Both the position numbers and the translations under genes were made by a program. 64,000 nucleotides of DNA from an uncultured Paracoccaceae bacterium (GTDB taxonomy: Bacteria > Pseudomonadota > Alphaproteobacteria > Rhodobacterales > Rhodobacteraceae), in NCBI GenBank assembly GCA_947488605.1, contig CANKZJ010000003.1, positions 248,001-312,000 on the forward strand, given 5' to 3'. A model generated the notes under the pieces. That model was not told the DNA's origin. It did not search any database and saw only the letters and a list, made by a program, of their open reading frames with translations. Shown here piece by piece: positions 55,928 to 64,000 of this stretch (position 1 is its first letter; each line of letters opens with the position of its first letter).

Positions 55928-56203
55928 TCACCTGTTCTGCCAATTATGATACCTGTGCACCAACTCGCTTTCGCAGATCTTAAAGCCAATATAGCTAAGC
56001 ATCGAAATGATTGCTGACACGACGATCTGAACAAGCTGGACCAGACCGCCTTCCATCACAGCGGTCCAGCCAAACTGTGTCAGGAACCGAATGTTCGCCA
56101 TCGACATTTGAAACAGGTTCAGCGTCGCATACGCAAAGATGACGGTCAGAATTCCTGCAAGTAAAATCACTGCAACAACAGGATATCTGTTCAGCTTTAG
56201 CAC
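55928..56203 (-). CDS. Small two-helix membrane protein, function unknown
   Basis: The frame encodes about 91 residues from a GTG at 56203, four bases after the hslU stop. Two hydrophobic segments are clear (YPVVAVILLAGILTVIFAYATL and GGLVQLVQIVVSAIISMLSYIGF), with a short polar tail HRYHNWQNR. I do not recognise a family. The open frame extends back into hslU, but that part is a shadow of hslU. It is probably the last gene of the hslV-hslU unit. Confidence 0.6.
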   Translation of the reverse strand: MLKLNRYPVVAVILLAGILTVIFAYATLNLFQMSMANIRFLTQFGWTAVMEGGLVQLVQIVVSAIISMLSYIGFKICESELVHRYHNWQNR

Positions 56204-56207
56204 CGTA

Positions 56208-57518
56208 TCAAAGCACGTAGCGGCTGATATCTGTGGATCGTGAAAGCTCGCCAAGGTGTTCTTCGACGAATGCCGCATCAATCGCAATGGCATCGCCGGC
56301 CCGGTCGGGCGCATTGAACGACAGATCTTCGAACACGCGTTCGATCACTGTGTAGAGCCGACGCGCACCAATGTTTTCCACGGATTCGTTCACTTCCGCC
56401 GCAATCTTGGCCAAGGCTTTGATCCCGTCGTCAGTGAAGGTGACGGTGACCTCTTCGGTTTTCATCAAGGCGGAGTATTGCAGGGTCAGGGCGTTGTCCG
56501 TCTCGGTCAAGATGCGCACAAAGTCATCTTCGGTCAGGGCGCGCAATTCAACACGAATTGGCAAACGACCTTGCAGTTCTGGCAAGAGATCTGATGGTTT
56601 TGCGACGTGGAATGCGCCGGATGCGATGAACAGGATGTGGTCGGTTTTGATCGGGCCATGTTTCGTGGAAACGGTCGTCCCTTCGATCAATGGCAGCAAG
56701 TCACGCTGCACACCTTCGCGCGATACGTCAGCACCACGCGCATCGGCGCGCGCACATACTTTGTCGATCTCATCGAGGAAAACGATGCCGTTCTGCTCGA
56801 CTGCCTCAAGCGCTGCTTTGGTGACGGTTTCATCATCAAGCAATTTATCGGCTTCATCGGCGATCAATGCCTCGTAGCTATCAGCGACAGTCATTTGTTT
56901 TTTGACAGTACGCCCCCCCATCGCTTTGCCAAACAAATCGCCAAGGTTCATCATACCGCCCATGCCAGCCCCGGGCTGACCGGGGATTTCAAAACCGCCC
57001 ATAGGGTTGGAACTATCGGCAAGCTCAAGTTCGATAATTGTATCGTCCAGATCACCAGATTTCAGCTTTTTTCGGAACATATCGCGGGTGCCTTCGCGTG
57101 CATCTGTTCCGGCGACGGCGGTAATAACGCGTTCTTCCGCAGCTTCGCGGGCTTTGGCTTTGACGTCTTCGCGCATATGTTCGCGGGTATCAAGGATCGC
57201 AGTGTCCACCAGATCGCGCACGATCTGTTCAACATCACGACCGACGTAACCCACTTCGGTGAACTTCGTGGCTTCAATCTTGATGAATGGCGCGCGGGCA
57301 AGTTTCGCCAAACGACGCGAGATTTCGGTTTTACCGACGCCCGTGGGCCCGATCATAAGAATGTTCTTTGGATAAACCTCATCACGTAGATCATCGCCCA
57401 ACTGCTTGCGCCGCCAACGGTTACGCAAAGCGACAGCAACGGCGCGCTTGGCGTCATTCTGGCCGATAATGAACCGGTCGAGTTCCGAGACGATTTCGCG
57501 AGGTGTCAGGTCAGTCAT
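56208..57518 (-). CDS. hslU: ATP-dependent protease ATPase subunit HslU
   Basis: HslU (436 aa) is the AAA+ unfoldase that feeds HslV. It starts [35 protein letters not shown], has Walker [18 protein letters not shown], the pore motif [16 protein letters not shown], Walker [13 protein letters not shown], the region [29 protein letters not shown], and ends in TDISRYVL, the tail that opens HslV. The start is ATG 57518. Unlike in many bacteria it does not adjoin hslV: a membrane protein gene lies between them. Confidence 0.97.
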   Translation of the reverse strand: MTDLTPREIVSELDRFIIGQNDAKRAVAVALRNRWRRKQLGDDLRDEVYPKNILMIGPTGVGKTEISRRLAKLARAPFIKIEATKFTEVGYVGRDVEQIVRDLVDTAILDTREHMREDVKAKAREAAEERVITAVAGTDAREGTRDMFRKKLKSGDLDDTIIELELADSSNPMGGFEIPGQPGAGMGGMMNLGDLFGKAMGGRTVKKQMTVADSYEALIADEADKLLDDETVTKAALEAVEQNGIVFLDEIDKVCARADARGADVSREGVQRDLLPLIEGTTVSTKHGPIKTDHILFIASGAFHVAKPSDLLPELQGRLPIRVELRALTEDDFVRILTETDNALTLQYSALMKTEEVTVTFTDDGIKALAKIAAEVNESVENIGARRLYTVIERVFEDLSFNAPDRAGDAIAIDAAFVEEHLGELSRSTDISRYVL

Positions 57519-57526
57519 GTCAGGCC

Positions 57527-58585
57527 TTAAACTTGAGAAGGGGGAAGACGGTGCAACGGGATAAAGCCGGGCATCATTCGCAGAACGCGTGCCCTGATCT
57601 TTTCCCAAAACGCACCAAGAAGAAGTAGGACAATGCCAAGAACCAACACAGTAAGTGCAGCACCATCACCATCGAAAACCGTTGCAGCAAGCGCCACGAT
57701 ATAGCCAATCGCCGCAATCAGGAACGACCGGCGGTCAATGACGATTGCGACAAGTGCGAACAGGAACAGCACCGCTAGTAGGATCATGTTGCTGTCTTGA
57801 TCCAACAAAGAAAGCGCCATCGTATTCACCAAAGCCGGGGCTGCCACCACATGCAGCCAAAATCCGTTGGCCGAACGCCGGGTCACGCGGTGCGGGTCGC
57901 TCATGTCAAAGAACATCGCGACGGCGAAAACCAAGACCCCAAGGATCAAGGTGATCCATGCAAACGGACCACCAGCGGATAGCAAGAAGAATTCGCTGAT
58001 GTCGGCCACGCGCCCTTCCCGGCTGGCGGCGTAGACGATGGCGACAATAAACAATCCCACGGCGATCATCGCCATCGCAAATGGGACGCGGAACCGCCAC
58101 CAGTAGACAAAGATGGCGAGTGTCGCCAACAAAAGTGGAAAAGGCACGCTGGAATAGTCGTTTTGCGCGACCATGAAAGGCTCAAACATCACTGCGGTGA
58201 ATCCAAAAGCGGCATTCGCAGCAAACATGATCGAAAGCGCTATTGCGGGTGCAACCATGCGCCTTTTGCGCACAAAATACTCTGACAGTAGCCATAAAAT
58301 CACAGCACCGGCCAAGGTGACCCACATCGCATAGTCTTGCAAATTGACGATCTCGTCACCCAAGGCCAAAGCCACAACACCCCACCAGCCAAATGACAGG
58401 ATCAACAAGCCGATCACGATGAAAATTTCGTTGAAGCCTTTGAACAGCTCGAACGGCTCATCCCCAGGGTTCAGATTTTCACGCGCACCACGGCGGCTAT
58501 CAGCGAGGCTGATCAGCCCGGCGGCCTGCTTTTCATTCAAGAGGCCGCTACCAACCGCGGCTTTAAGGTCGTCGCGTTCGATCAT
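57527..58585 (-). CDS. Multi-pass membrane protein between hslV and hslU, function unknown
   Basis: A 352-residue protein with a ~60-residue polar N terminus ([24 protein letters not shown], helical) and about nine or ten hydrophobic segments thereafter. The layout faintly resembles DUF2157-type predicted membrane proteins, but I cannot assign a family firmly. It starts four bases after the hslV stop and ends eight bases before the hslU start, so it is cotranscribed with both protease subunits. No catalytic motif is seen. Confidence 0.8.
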   Translation of the reverse strand: MIERDDLKAAVGSGLLNEKQAAGLISLADSRRGARENLNPGDEPFELFKGFNEIFIVIGLLILSFGWWGVVALALGDEIVNLQDYAMWVTLAGAVILWLLSEYFVRKRRMVAPAIALSIMFAANAAFGFTAVMFEPFMVAQNDYSSVPFPLLLATLAIFVYWWRFRVPFAMAMIAVGLFIVAIVYAASREGRVADISEFFLLSAGGPFAWITLILGVLVFAVAMFFDMSDPHRVTRRSANGFWLHVVAAPALVNTMALSLLDQDSNMILLAVLFLFALVAIVIDRRSFLIAAIGYIVALAATVFDGDGAALTVLVLGIVLLLLGAFWEKIRARVLRMMPGFIPLHRLPPSQV

Positions 58586-58589
58586 GCCA

Positions 58590-59150
58590 TCAGGCCCCTT
58601 TGATCGTTTCGACGGTGAGCTTACCATTTGTGTAAACACAAATATCGGCCGCAATTGCCATTGCTTCGCGGGCAATTGTTTCGGCGTCTTTGTCTGTCGT
58701 CATCAAAGCGCGACCTGCCGCAAGTGCAAAGTTTCCGCCAGACCCAATCGCCGCAATATCATGCTCTGGTTCAAGCACATCGCCCGCGCCGGTGATCACA
58801 TACAGCTCGGCGCCGTCGCTGACGATCAGCATCGCCTCCAGCTTTTGCAGGTATTTGTCGGTTCGCCAATCTTTGGCCAATTCAACGGAGGCACGCGCCA
58901 ACTGACCCGGTGTCGCCTCTAGTTTTTTCTCTAACCGTTCAAGAAGTGTGAACGCATCAGCCGTCGATCCGGCAAACCCGCAGATCACATCCTGACCACC
59001 CGGTGACAAACGCCGCACCTTCTTGGCGGTGCCTTTTATCACGGTCTGCCCAAGGCTGACCTGACCGTCGCCTGCGATGACAACCTGCCCGCCTTTGCGA
59101 ACCCCAATGATTGTCGTGCCGTGCCAACCGGGAAATGCGTCTTCTGCCAT
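58590..59150 (-). CDS. hslV: ATP-dependent protease subunit HslV
   Basis: HslV (186 aa) is the threonine peptidase of the HslUV protease. The mature N terminus begins at the threonine of [31 protein letters not shown], after a 12-residue leader. [14 protein letters not shown] and ADICVYTN are also typical. AAGGAG lies six bases before the ATG at 59150. It heads the hslV-membrane protein-hslU unit and is divergent from the KpsC/KpsS-like gene. Confidence 0.97.
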   Translation of the reverse strand: MAEDAFPGWHGTTIIGVRKGGQVVIAGDGQVSLGQTVIKGTAKKVRRLSPGGQDVICGFAGSTADAFTLLERLEKKLEATPGQLARASVELAKDWRTDKYLQKLEAMLIVSDGAELYVITGAGDVLEPEHDIAAIGSGGNFALAAGRALMTTDKDAETIAREAMAIAADICVYTNGKLTVETIKGA

Positions 59151-59250
59151 CGTCTGCTCCTTGTCGTTGCTGCATATATGGTGGGGGGATGCTGGGCAAA
59201 CAACCCCGGACGGGTTGTTCCCGCCCAAACGCAAGGCTAGCGTTCGCGTT

Positions 59251-60168
59251 ATGAGCGATAGCAACACTGTCACCTTTTACCTGCATGATCAGCTGCGTAA
59301 GCAGGCGGAACGCGGGAACCATAATTTTATCAAAAAGGTGTCCGAGGTTCTATCGGCTGCTGGCCTGCAGGTCGCTTTTGATAACGACGATGATCTGGCA
59401 CGTCTGCGCGCAATGGCGCGGCCGGGGCGCGGTCTGTTTCTGATGGACCCGCCCGCCAATGCGCGTGGGCTGACGTTTCGCAAAACGTATATTTATCCGT
59501 TCTGGCATATCGAAAAAGGAGCGGAGAGATGGGAGTGGCCCGTCGCAAATGAAGTATTTGACGCGCGAAGCATCGATGAAAGAAAAGCCGCGAATTTCTA
59601 TCGGTTTTGGCGTCAAAGGTTGTTCGATAAGGCACCTAATCACGCGCGGCCAGACGGGTTTATCTATGTGCCACTGCAAGGTCAGCTGCTGCGGCAGCGG
59701 TCTTTTCAGTCATGTAGTCCGATTGATATGATCAAAGCCGTTTTGAAATACGATCGATCGCGGCAAGTCGTGCTCACCTTGCATCCCACTGAAACTTACT
59801 CAAACGCAGAACAGAACGCTCTGGCTGACCTTTTGTCGTCAGAAGATCGCCTTATACTCAAGGTTGATGGGTCGGAACGCTATATGCAAAACTGCGATTA
59901 TATCGTGACGCAAAACTCTGCTGTCGGCTTTCAGGGGTATTTTTTCGGAAAGCCATTGGTCCTGTTCGCCAAGTCAGATTTTCATCACATCGCGCTGAAT
60001 GCAGCTCAGATTGGCCCGCAAGAAGCGTTTGATCGGGTGCAAGACCACAGACCAGATTATGCAGCCTACATGTATTGGTTTCTACAGCAGCGCGCCATCA
60101 ACGCCGGCCGGACCGAGGCCACAAAAAAGATCAGAAATGTGCTGCGTAATCATGGATGGCCTGTCTGA
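59251..60168 (+). CDS. Capsule polysaccharide (KpsC/KpsS-like) family protein
   Basis: A 305-residue protein whose C-terminal half resembles the capsule polysaccharide synthesis domain found in KpsC and KpsS ([65 protein letters not shown]). Those proteins add Kdo linker sugars for capsule export. No signal peptide is seen. It is a lone gene with its own terminator and no capsule genes beside it, so the acceptor is unclear. Confidence 0.75.
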   Translation: MSDSNTVTFYLHDQLRKQAERGNHNFIKKVSEVLSAAGLQVAFDNDDDLARLRAMARPGRGLFLMDPPANARGLTFRKTYIYPFWHIEKGAERWEWPVANEVFDARSIDERKAANFYRFWRQRLFDKAPNHARPDGFIYVPLQGQLLRQRSFQSCSPIDMIKAVLKYDRSRQVVLTLHPTETYSNAEQNALADLLSSEDRLILKVDGSERYMQNCDYIVTQNSAVGFQGYFFGKPLVLFAKSDFHHIALNAAQIGPQEAFDRVQDHRPDYAAYMYWFLQQRAINAGRTEATKKIRNVLRNHGWPV

Positions 60169-60171
60169 AGC

Positions 60172-60201
60172 AAAAAGGGCACCAACGAGGGTGCCCTTTT
60201 T
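60172..60201. terminator. Bidirectional terminator between the KpsC/KpsS-like gene and trxA
   Basis: A perfect 12-bp stem AAAAAGGGCACC/GGTGCCCTTTTT surrounds a six-base loop. It gives a T-run on either strand and lies between two converging genes that stop at 60168 and 60223. Confidence 0.95.
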
Positions 60202-60222
60202 CAAGTTCTTTAGCTATTTGGT

Positions 60223-60543
60223 TTAGATAGACTCTTCAATCCAACCTTGCAGTGCTGCTTTTGGTGCTGCACCAGCCTTGTTTGAGACCACTTCACCGTT
60301 CTTGAAAACGAACAGCGCTGGAATGCCACGAACGCCCATCTGCGCTGGTGAATTTGGGTTCTCGTCGACGTTTACTTTGACGATTTTGACCTTGCCTTCC
60401 ATTTCGGCTGATAGCTCTTCAAGAGCGGGGCCGATCTGTTTGCATGGGCCACACCATTCTGCCCAGAAATCTACGACAACGGGAATGTCGGACTGGCGCA
60501 CTTCGGCGTCAAAGGTTGCGTCTGTCACTGCTACGGTTGCCAT
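60223..60543 (-). CDS. trxA: Thioredoxin
   Basis: Thioredoxin 1 (106 aa), the main cytoplasmic disulfide reductant. The active site is [22 protein letters not shown] (WCGPC), with [25 protein letters not shown] carrying the cis-proline. Length is standard. AAGGAG lies seven bases before the ATG. It follows addA by 60 bp on the same strand, the usual alphaproteobacterial addB-addA-trxA order. Confidence 0.98.
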   Translation of the reverse strand: MATVAVTDATFDAEVRQSDIPVVVDFWAEWCGPCKQIGPALEELSAEMEGKVKIVKVNVDENPNSPAQMGVRGIPALFVFKNGEVVSNKAGAAPKAALQGWIEESI

Positions 60544-60603
60544 CAGGTTACTCCTTGGCGAAAAATCATTGGAGACCGAAACTAGGAACCCGCGCCCAGA
60601 TGG

Positions 60604-63600
60604 TCAAGATGTAGCGAGCGAGTTCAGCGCATCGTGAAGATATTGTTGCGGCAAATGCATCAGCGTCCCGGTGTGGGTCCAAAGGATTGCTGCCTCGACC
60701 GTCATATCGGGGTAGATTTGGGTAAGTGCGGATTGATATGCGGCGAGTTGGCGTAGCAACCCAACTGGCGTTTGTTCCGGCGCATCCGGCACAAGGCGGT
60801 TTGACTTGTAATCAATCGCAGTGATCTTGGTATCGTCGATAATCAGCCGATCAATCGCACCGTGGATACGGCCAAGACCAGGAAGTTCAGCGGTGATGTC
60901 GACCTCCGTCAGCGCGTCTTTTGACCAGATCCATTGCAGATCAGGATTATCCAAAAGCTGTATGATGTCAGCAATCAGACCATCGTCCGTCGTGACAAGC
61001 TTTGCCCCCAAAGTGGCCCTGTCATGAGGTGCCGCCATTGGCAAGTGTTCCAATAGGCGGTGAACCAATGTTCCGCGCGCCATCGCATCTTCGGCATCGT
61101 CGCCTGCGGGGTCACCGACCATAACCTTTGCGCCCGGCAACTCTGACGGGGATAGCGTGGCCTGCTTTTCTGGCACAGGAAGATCACCAAGGATCGGTGG
61201 CTCACTCGGCGTTTGCGTCAAACGCTCAGGTTCGTGAAATTTGGGGCCATGCCAGTCCAGCACGGAAACGCGGCGGATTGGCAGATCACCCAAAGTATCT
61301 TCATAATCGCCGCGTTGCGCCATCCCGTCGGCGACGATGTTGTACCAACTGGCATCACCCTCGCCAACGTCGCCAGCCGCACCGACAATCAGCCATTTTT
61401 CTGCCCGCGTCATCGCAACATATAAAAGGCGCAAGCGTTCGCGCGCTTGTTTGGCAATCACGTCATTTCGTAGAGCAGTGACAGCAGGTGGCGAAGTGTT
61501 TGCAGGGGTTTTCCAGATCATATGATCGCCCGCAGGTAACAGTTCTTGTTGCACCCGAATGTCGCGCTTGGCTGTATCTGGCAGAATGACGATTGGTGCC
61601 TCAAGTCCCTTTGCTCCATGGACCGTCATGACCCTGATGCGGTCACCTTGGCTTTCCATCTGGCGCTTCACCTCAAGATCGTCGGTTTCCATCCATGTCA
61701 GGAAACCTGTCAGGCTTGGAACCCCGGTGCTTTCATAAGCCAGAGCTTGCGAGAGCAATGCATCGATCCCATCTTCGGCCTCTGGACCTAATCGCGCCAA
61801 TAACCTGCGACGTCCATCATGACGCGTGAGAATGCGTTCAATCAAATCATATGGGCGTAGGAAGTCAGATTTCTGACGCAGATCGTCAAGGATCTCGCGG
61901 GTTTGCGTATGATCCGATTTGCGCAAAACCTCCCAAAGGAAGGTTTTCTCTGGACGGTAATGCGCCAGAGAAAACAAATCTTGCTCGGTCCAACTGAACA
62001 ACGGTGACCGAAGTGCCGCAGCAAGTGAAAGATCATCCTCTGGCAAGGCAAGAAAGCTCAACAATGCCGCTAGGTCCTTTACTGCGAGTTCGGCCCCAAC
62101 CCGCAACCGGTCAGCTCCTGCGATCTTGAGGTTGGCGGCCTTACACGCGCGAATGATCTCGGCAAACAAATCGGAACGGCGCTGAACGAGGATCAGAAAG
62201 TCACCTTCTGTGATCGGCCTGCGTTGAAACTCTCCGGTGTTTTCAATTTCCTCCGGGATCGTTTCATTTTCGATCATATATTTGATCTTGGTTGCGACGC
62301 GCTGGGCCATCAAAACCGTGTGGTCTGTCGCACTGGGTTCATCGACGGGTTTGAACCACTCGCGATTATCCTCAACCGTTGATTTCTCGATCACTGGCCA
62401 CAGATCAACGCGCCCGGGCATGTTTTCCTTGAACGCGATGTGGGTCAGATCATGGTCCATACCTTCGGCGCGATCACCGGTGAACGTCGCATCCACCACA
62501 GACAGGATCGCCTGCGATGACCGGAATGAATGATCAAGCGATGTCACCTCAAACGGCTTTTCAATCGCCTCGTGCGCATCCCGAAAATGCGCCTTCATTT
62601 GGTCAAAGGCGGCCGGATCCGCGCCTTGGAACGAATAGATCGATTGTTTCTTGTCACCCACGACAAAGATTGTCCGTTCACGTTCCGGCTTGGCCCCCTC
62701 ACCGGTGGCAAACTCCTGGGTTAGCTGTTCGATTACGGCCCATTGGGTCGGGCTAGTGTCCTGTGCTTCGTCCACAAGGATATGGTCGATGCCGCCGTCC
62801 AACCGGAATAACACCCATTGCGCGACGGCCGGATCGGTCAGCAATGCCTTTGCCTTGAGGATCAGGTCGTCAAAGTCCAACGCGCCCATTGTCAGTTTGC
62901 GCACCTCGTAGGCAGGGATGAAAACGCGCGCGAAGGCGTAAATCGCCTCGGTTCGCGCGGCTGCATCCATCGCCCAAAGGTGCGCCCTTGCTGCGGCAAC
63001 TCGGTCCATCCAATCGTGCACGGCCTCTGCAATTGGCGCGATTGCGTCAACAGCCTTGCCATGCCGACTTTGTGGAAAGTTTGTCGACTTGGAATTGCTT
63101 GTGCCAGCATAGAGAAACAGGCCAAAAAGTGTGTCTAACGTTGCCCAATTAGGGTTTTTGAGATCAAGCATAGCGATCTGTTCGCCAAACTTCTTGTATG
63201 TCGCCGATTGATCCTTGAACGCTTCCTTGATGTCGTCGGTGAGAGCGAATTCGTGTCCTTTGAACGCTAATTTCAACGCGTCATCGCGCTGGGCGGTCGG
63301 TGATAGATCAAGAAGCGTCTTGATCGTTTCCGGCGTGGTAGATTGTACAAACGGTTCGCGGTGTTTGGCGATTTCTGCCGTGAACTTTGCAAGATCGTCA
63401 CCGGTGAAATGTGCAAGCATATCGTGGACAACCTGCGCGTCCTGCCCTTGAACCATGTCATCAACGACTTCGGCGCGAAGTATTTCCGCAGCACGATCTT
63501 CCATTTCCCGAAACTGCGGACTGACCTGCGCCTCAAGCGGGAAGCGTCGCAGGACACCCGCACAAAACGAGTGAATGGTTTGGATCTTAAGCCCGCCCGG

Positions 63601-63942
63601 CGTTTCAATCGCCCGCGCGAACAGCGTGCGTGCTTGCCCAAGTCGGACCGCATCAATGTGCTGATCCACGCCAAGCGCCTGCAATTGGTCGCGTAATTTA
63701 CCGTCCGGCATCATCGCCCATGCGCCAAGACGCTGAAACAGGCGGTTTTGCATCTCGGCGGCGGCAGCTTTGGTATAAGTCAGGCATAGAATGTTCTGAG
63801 GCGAGACTTTTTCGAGCAATAGCCGTGCCACACGGTCAGTCAGAACGCGCGTTTTGCCCGACCCTGCATTTGCTGATAGCCAGGTCGAGGTTTGTGGATC
63901 AGCGGCATCGACCTGCCGTTGTGTGGCGGCATCCCGGATCAT
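60604..63942 (-). CDS. addA: Double-strand break repair helicase-nuclease AddA
   Basis: AddA (1112 aa) is the helicase subunit of the AddAB complex, which processes DNA ends for RecA. It has Walker A LSANAGSGKTRVLTDRVA, LCLTYTKAAAAEM, the helicase motif HILVDEAQDTSPTQWAVIEQL, GDKKQSIYSFQGADP, VMTVHGAKGLEAPIVIL and LLYVAMTRAEKWLIVG. The C-terminal nuclease has GRIHGAIDRLIID and ITAIDYKSNR. The ATG at 63942 overlaps the addB stop by four bases; a start 13 codons earlier is open but would overlap addB more. Confidence 0.96.
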   Translation of the reverse strand: MIRDAATQRQVDAADPQTSTWLSANAGSGKTRVLTDRVARLLLEKVSPQNILCLTYTKAAAAEMQNRLFQRLGAWAMMPDGKLRDQLQALGVDQHIDAVRLGQARTLFARAIETPGGLKIQTIHSFCAGVLRRFPLEAQVSPQFREMEDRAAEILRAEVVDDMVQGQDAQVVHDMLAHFTGDDLAKFTAEIAKHREPFVQSTTPETIKTLLDLSPTAQRDDALKLAFKGHEFALTDDIKEAFKDQSATYKKFGEQIAMLDLKNPNWATLDTLFGLFLYAGTSNSKSTNFPQSRHGKAVDAIAPIAEAVHDWMDRVAAARAHLWAMDAAARTEAIYAFARVFIPAYEVRKLTMGALDFDDLILKAKALLTDPAVAQWVLFRLDGGIDHILVDEAQDTSPTQWAVIEQLTQEFATGEGAKPERERTIFVVGDKKQSIYSFQGADPAAFDQMKAHFRDAHEAIEKPFEVTSLDHSFRSSQAILSVVDATFTGDRAEGMDHDLTHIAFKENMPGRVDLWPVIEKSTVEDNREWFKPVDEPSATDHTVLMAQRVATKIKYMIENETIPEEIENTGEFQRRPITEGDFLILVQRRSDLFAEIIRACKAANLKIAGADRLRVGAELAVKDLAALLSFLALPEDDLSLAAALRSPLFSWTEQDLFSLAHYRPEKTFLWEVLRKSDHTQTREILDDLRQKSDFLRPYDLIERILTRHDGRRRLLARLGPEAEDGIDALLSQALAYESTGVPSLTGFLTWMETDDLEVKRQMESQGDRIRVMTVHGAKGLEAPIVILPDTAKRDIRVQQELLPAGDHMIWKTPANTSPPAVTALRNDVIAKQARERLRLLYVAMTRAEKWLIVGAAGDVGEGDASWYNIVADGMAQRGDYEDTLGDLPIRRVSVLDWHGPKFHEPERLTQTPSEPPILGDLPVPEKQATLSPSELPGAKVMVGDPAGDDAEDAMARGTLVHRLLEHLPMAAPHDRATLGAKLVTTDDGLIADIIQLLDNPDLQWIWSKDALTEVDITAELPGLGRIHGAIDRLIIDDTKITAIDYKSNRLVPDAPEQTPVGLLRQLAAYQSALTQIYPDMTVEAAILWTHTGTLMHLPQQYLHDALNSLATS

Positions 63943-64000
63943 GTCAGCACCTGCGGTTTTGGCTCTTCGTGGGTATCCCATTCGCCAAAGCGCGACAGGT
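63939..64000 (-). CDS. addB: 3' end of AddB (partial)
   Basis: On the minus strand an open frame from the window edge reads LSRFGEWDTHEEPKPQVLT and ends in TGA at 63939-63941, overlapping the addA ATG (ATGA). Identity rests on the position directly upstream of addA and on the coupled overlap, as only 19 residues are visible. Confidence 0.6.
   Translation of the reverse strand, partial: LSRFGEWDTHEEPKPQVLT

Noticed and set aside
1..64000. tRNA, rRNA, CRISPR arrays, insertion sequences, phage genes or toxin-antitoxin pairs
   Set aside because: The gaps between genes are short and accounted for. No cloverleaf, direct-repeat array, transposase or integrase was seen by eye; small RNAs could still be missed.

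Overview
The window is chromosomal DNA of an alphaproteobacterium, most likely a marine member of the Rhodobacteraceae (Roseobacter lineage). This rests on gene content and order: rimP-nusA, hslV-hslU, addAB-trxA, a TimA-type Tim44 protein, the hemJ-rho-mnmE-mnmG-rsmG-parA-parB block and the maf-aroE-coaE-dnaQ block. It is densely packed with housekeeping genes, and many neighbours share start/stop codons (ATGA or TAATG overlaps). I saw no rRNA, tRNA, CRISPR array, prophage or insertion sequence.

The most informative part is the centre right. The 405-bp AT-rich gap at 48096-48500 between divergent hemJ and maf has the features of the chromosomal replication origin. It carries a perfect DnaA box, two one-mismatch boxes and an AT-rich dyad. 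All seven genes to its left (hemJ to parB) run leftward and all four to its right (maf to dnaQ) run rightward. Two perfect 16-bp parS palindromes lie 3.5 and 5.4 kb to the left, inside the first codons of mnmG and rsmG, next to parA and parB.

Layout: 1-2.8 kb nusA (partial), rimP and a family 8 glycosyltransferase; 2.9-8.4 kb an oligopeptide-type ABC importer; 8.4-14.8 kb proline iminopeptidase, ubiG, a MarR regulator, a nitrilase-family amidase, glutaredoxin, ComF, a methyltransferase, ferrochelatase and a small DUF6522-like protein; 14.8-18.1 kb a Hanks-type kinase behind a perfect CtrA-type site, then two L,D-transpeptidases flanking a CAP lipoprotein, all three with twin-arginine leaders; 18.2-26.9 kb an RlmD-type rRNA methyltransferase, two overlapping ABC exporters, LysE, CCA transferase, two Nudix enzymes and Hsp33; 27-33.8 kb argG, a sulfotransferase-like protein with a class IV aminotransferase, msrA, a sugar kinase and malic enzyme; 33.9-40.8 kb mutS, grpE, hrcA, rph, rdgB and hemW; 40.7-51.2 kb the origin region; 51.2-64 kb secB, fxsA, timA, mltA, smr, an MFS transporter, hslU/hslV separated by a membrane protein gene, a KpsC/KpsS-like protein, trxA, addA and the last codons of addB.

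I did not find a convincing undescribed multi-gene system. The observations most worth following are the origin/parS architecture, the CtrA-type site in front of the kinase, the Tat-type cell-envelope cluster, the membrane gene between hslV and hslU, and an MltA with no visible export signal.
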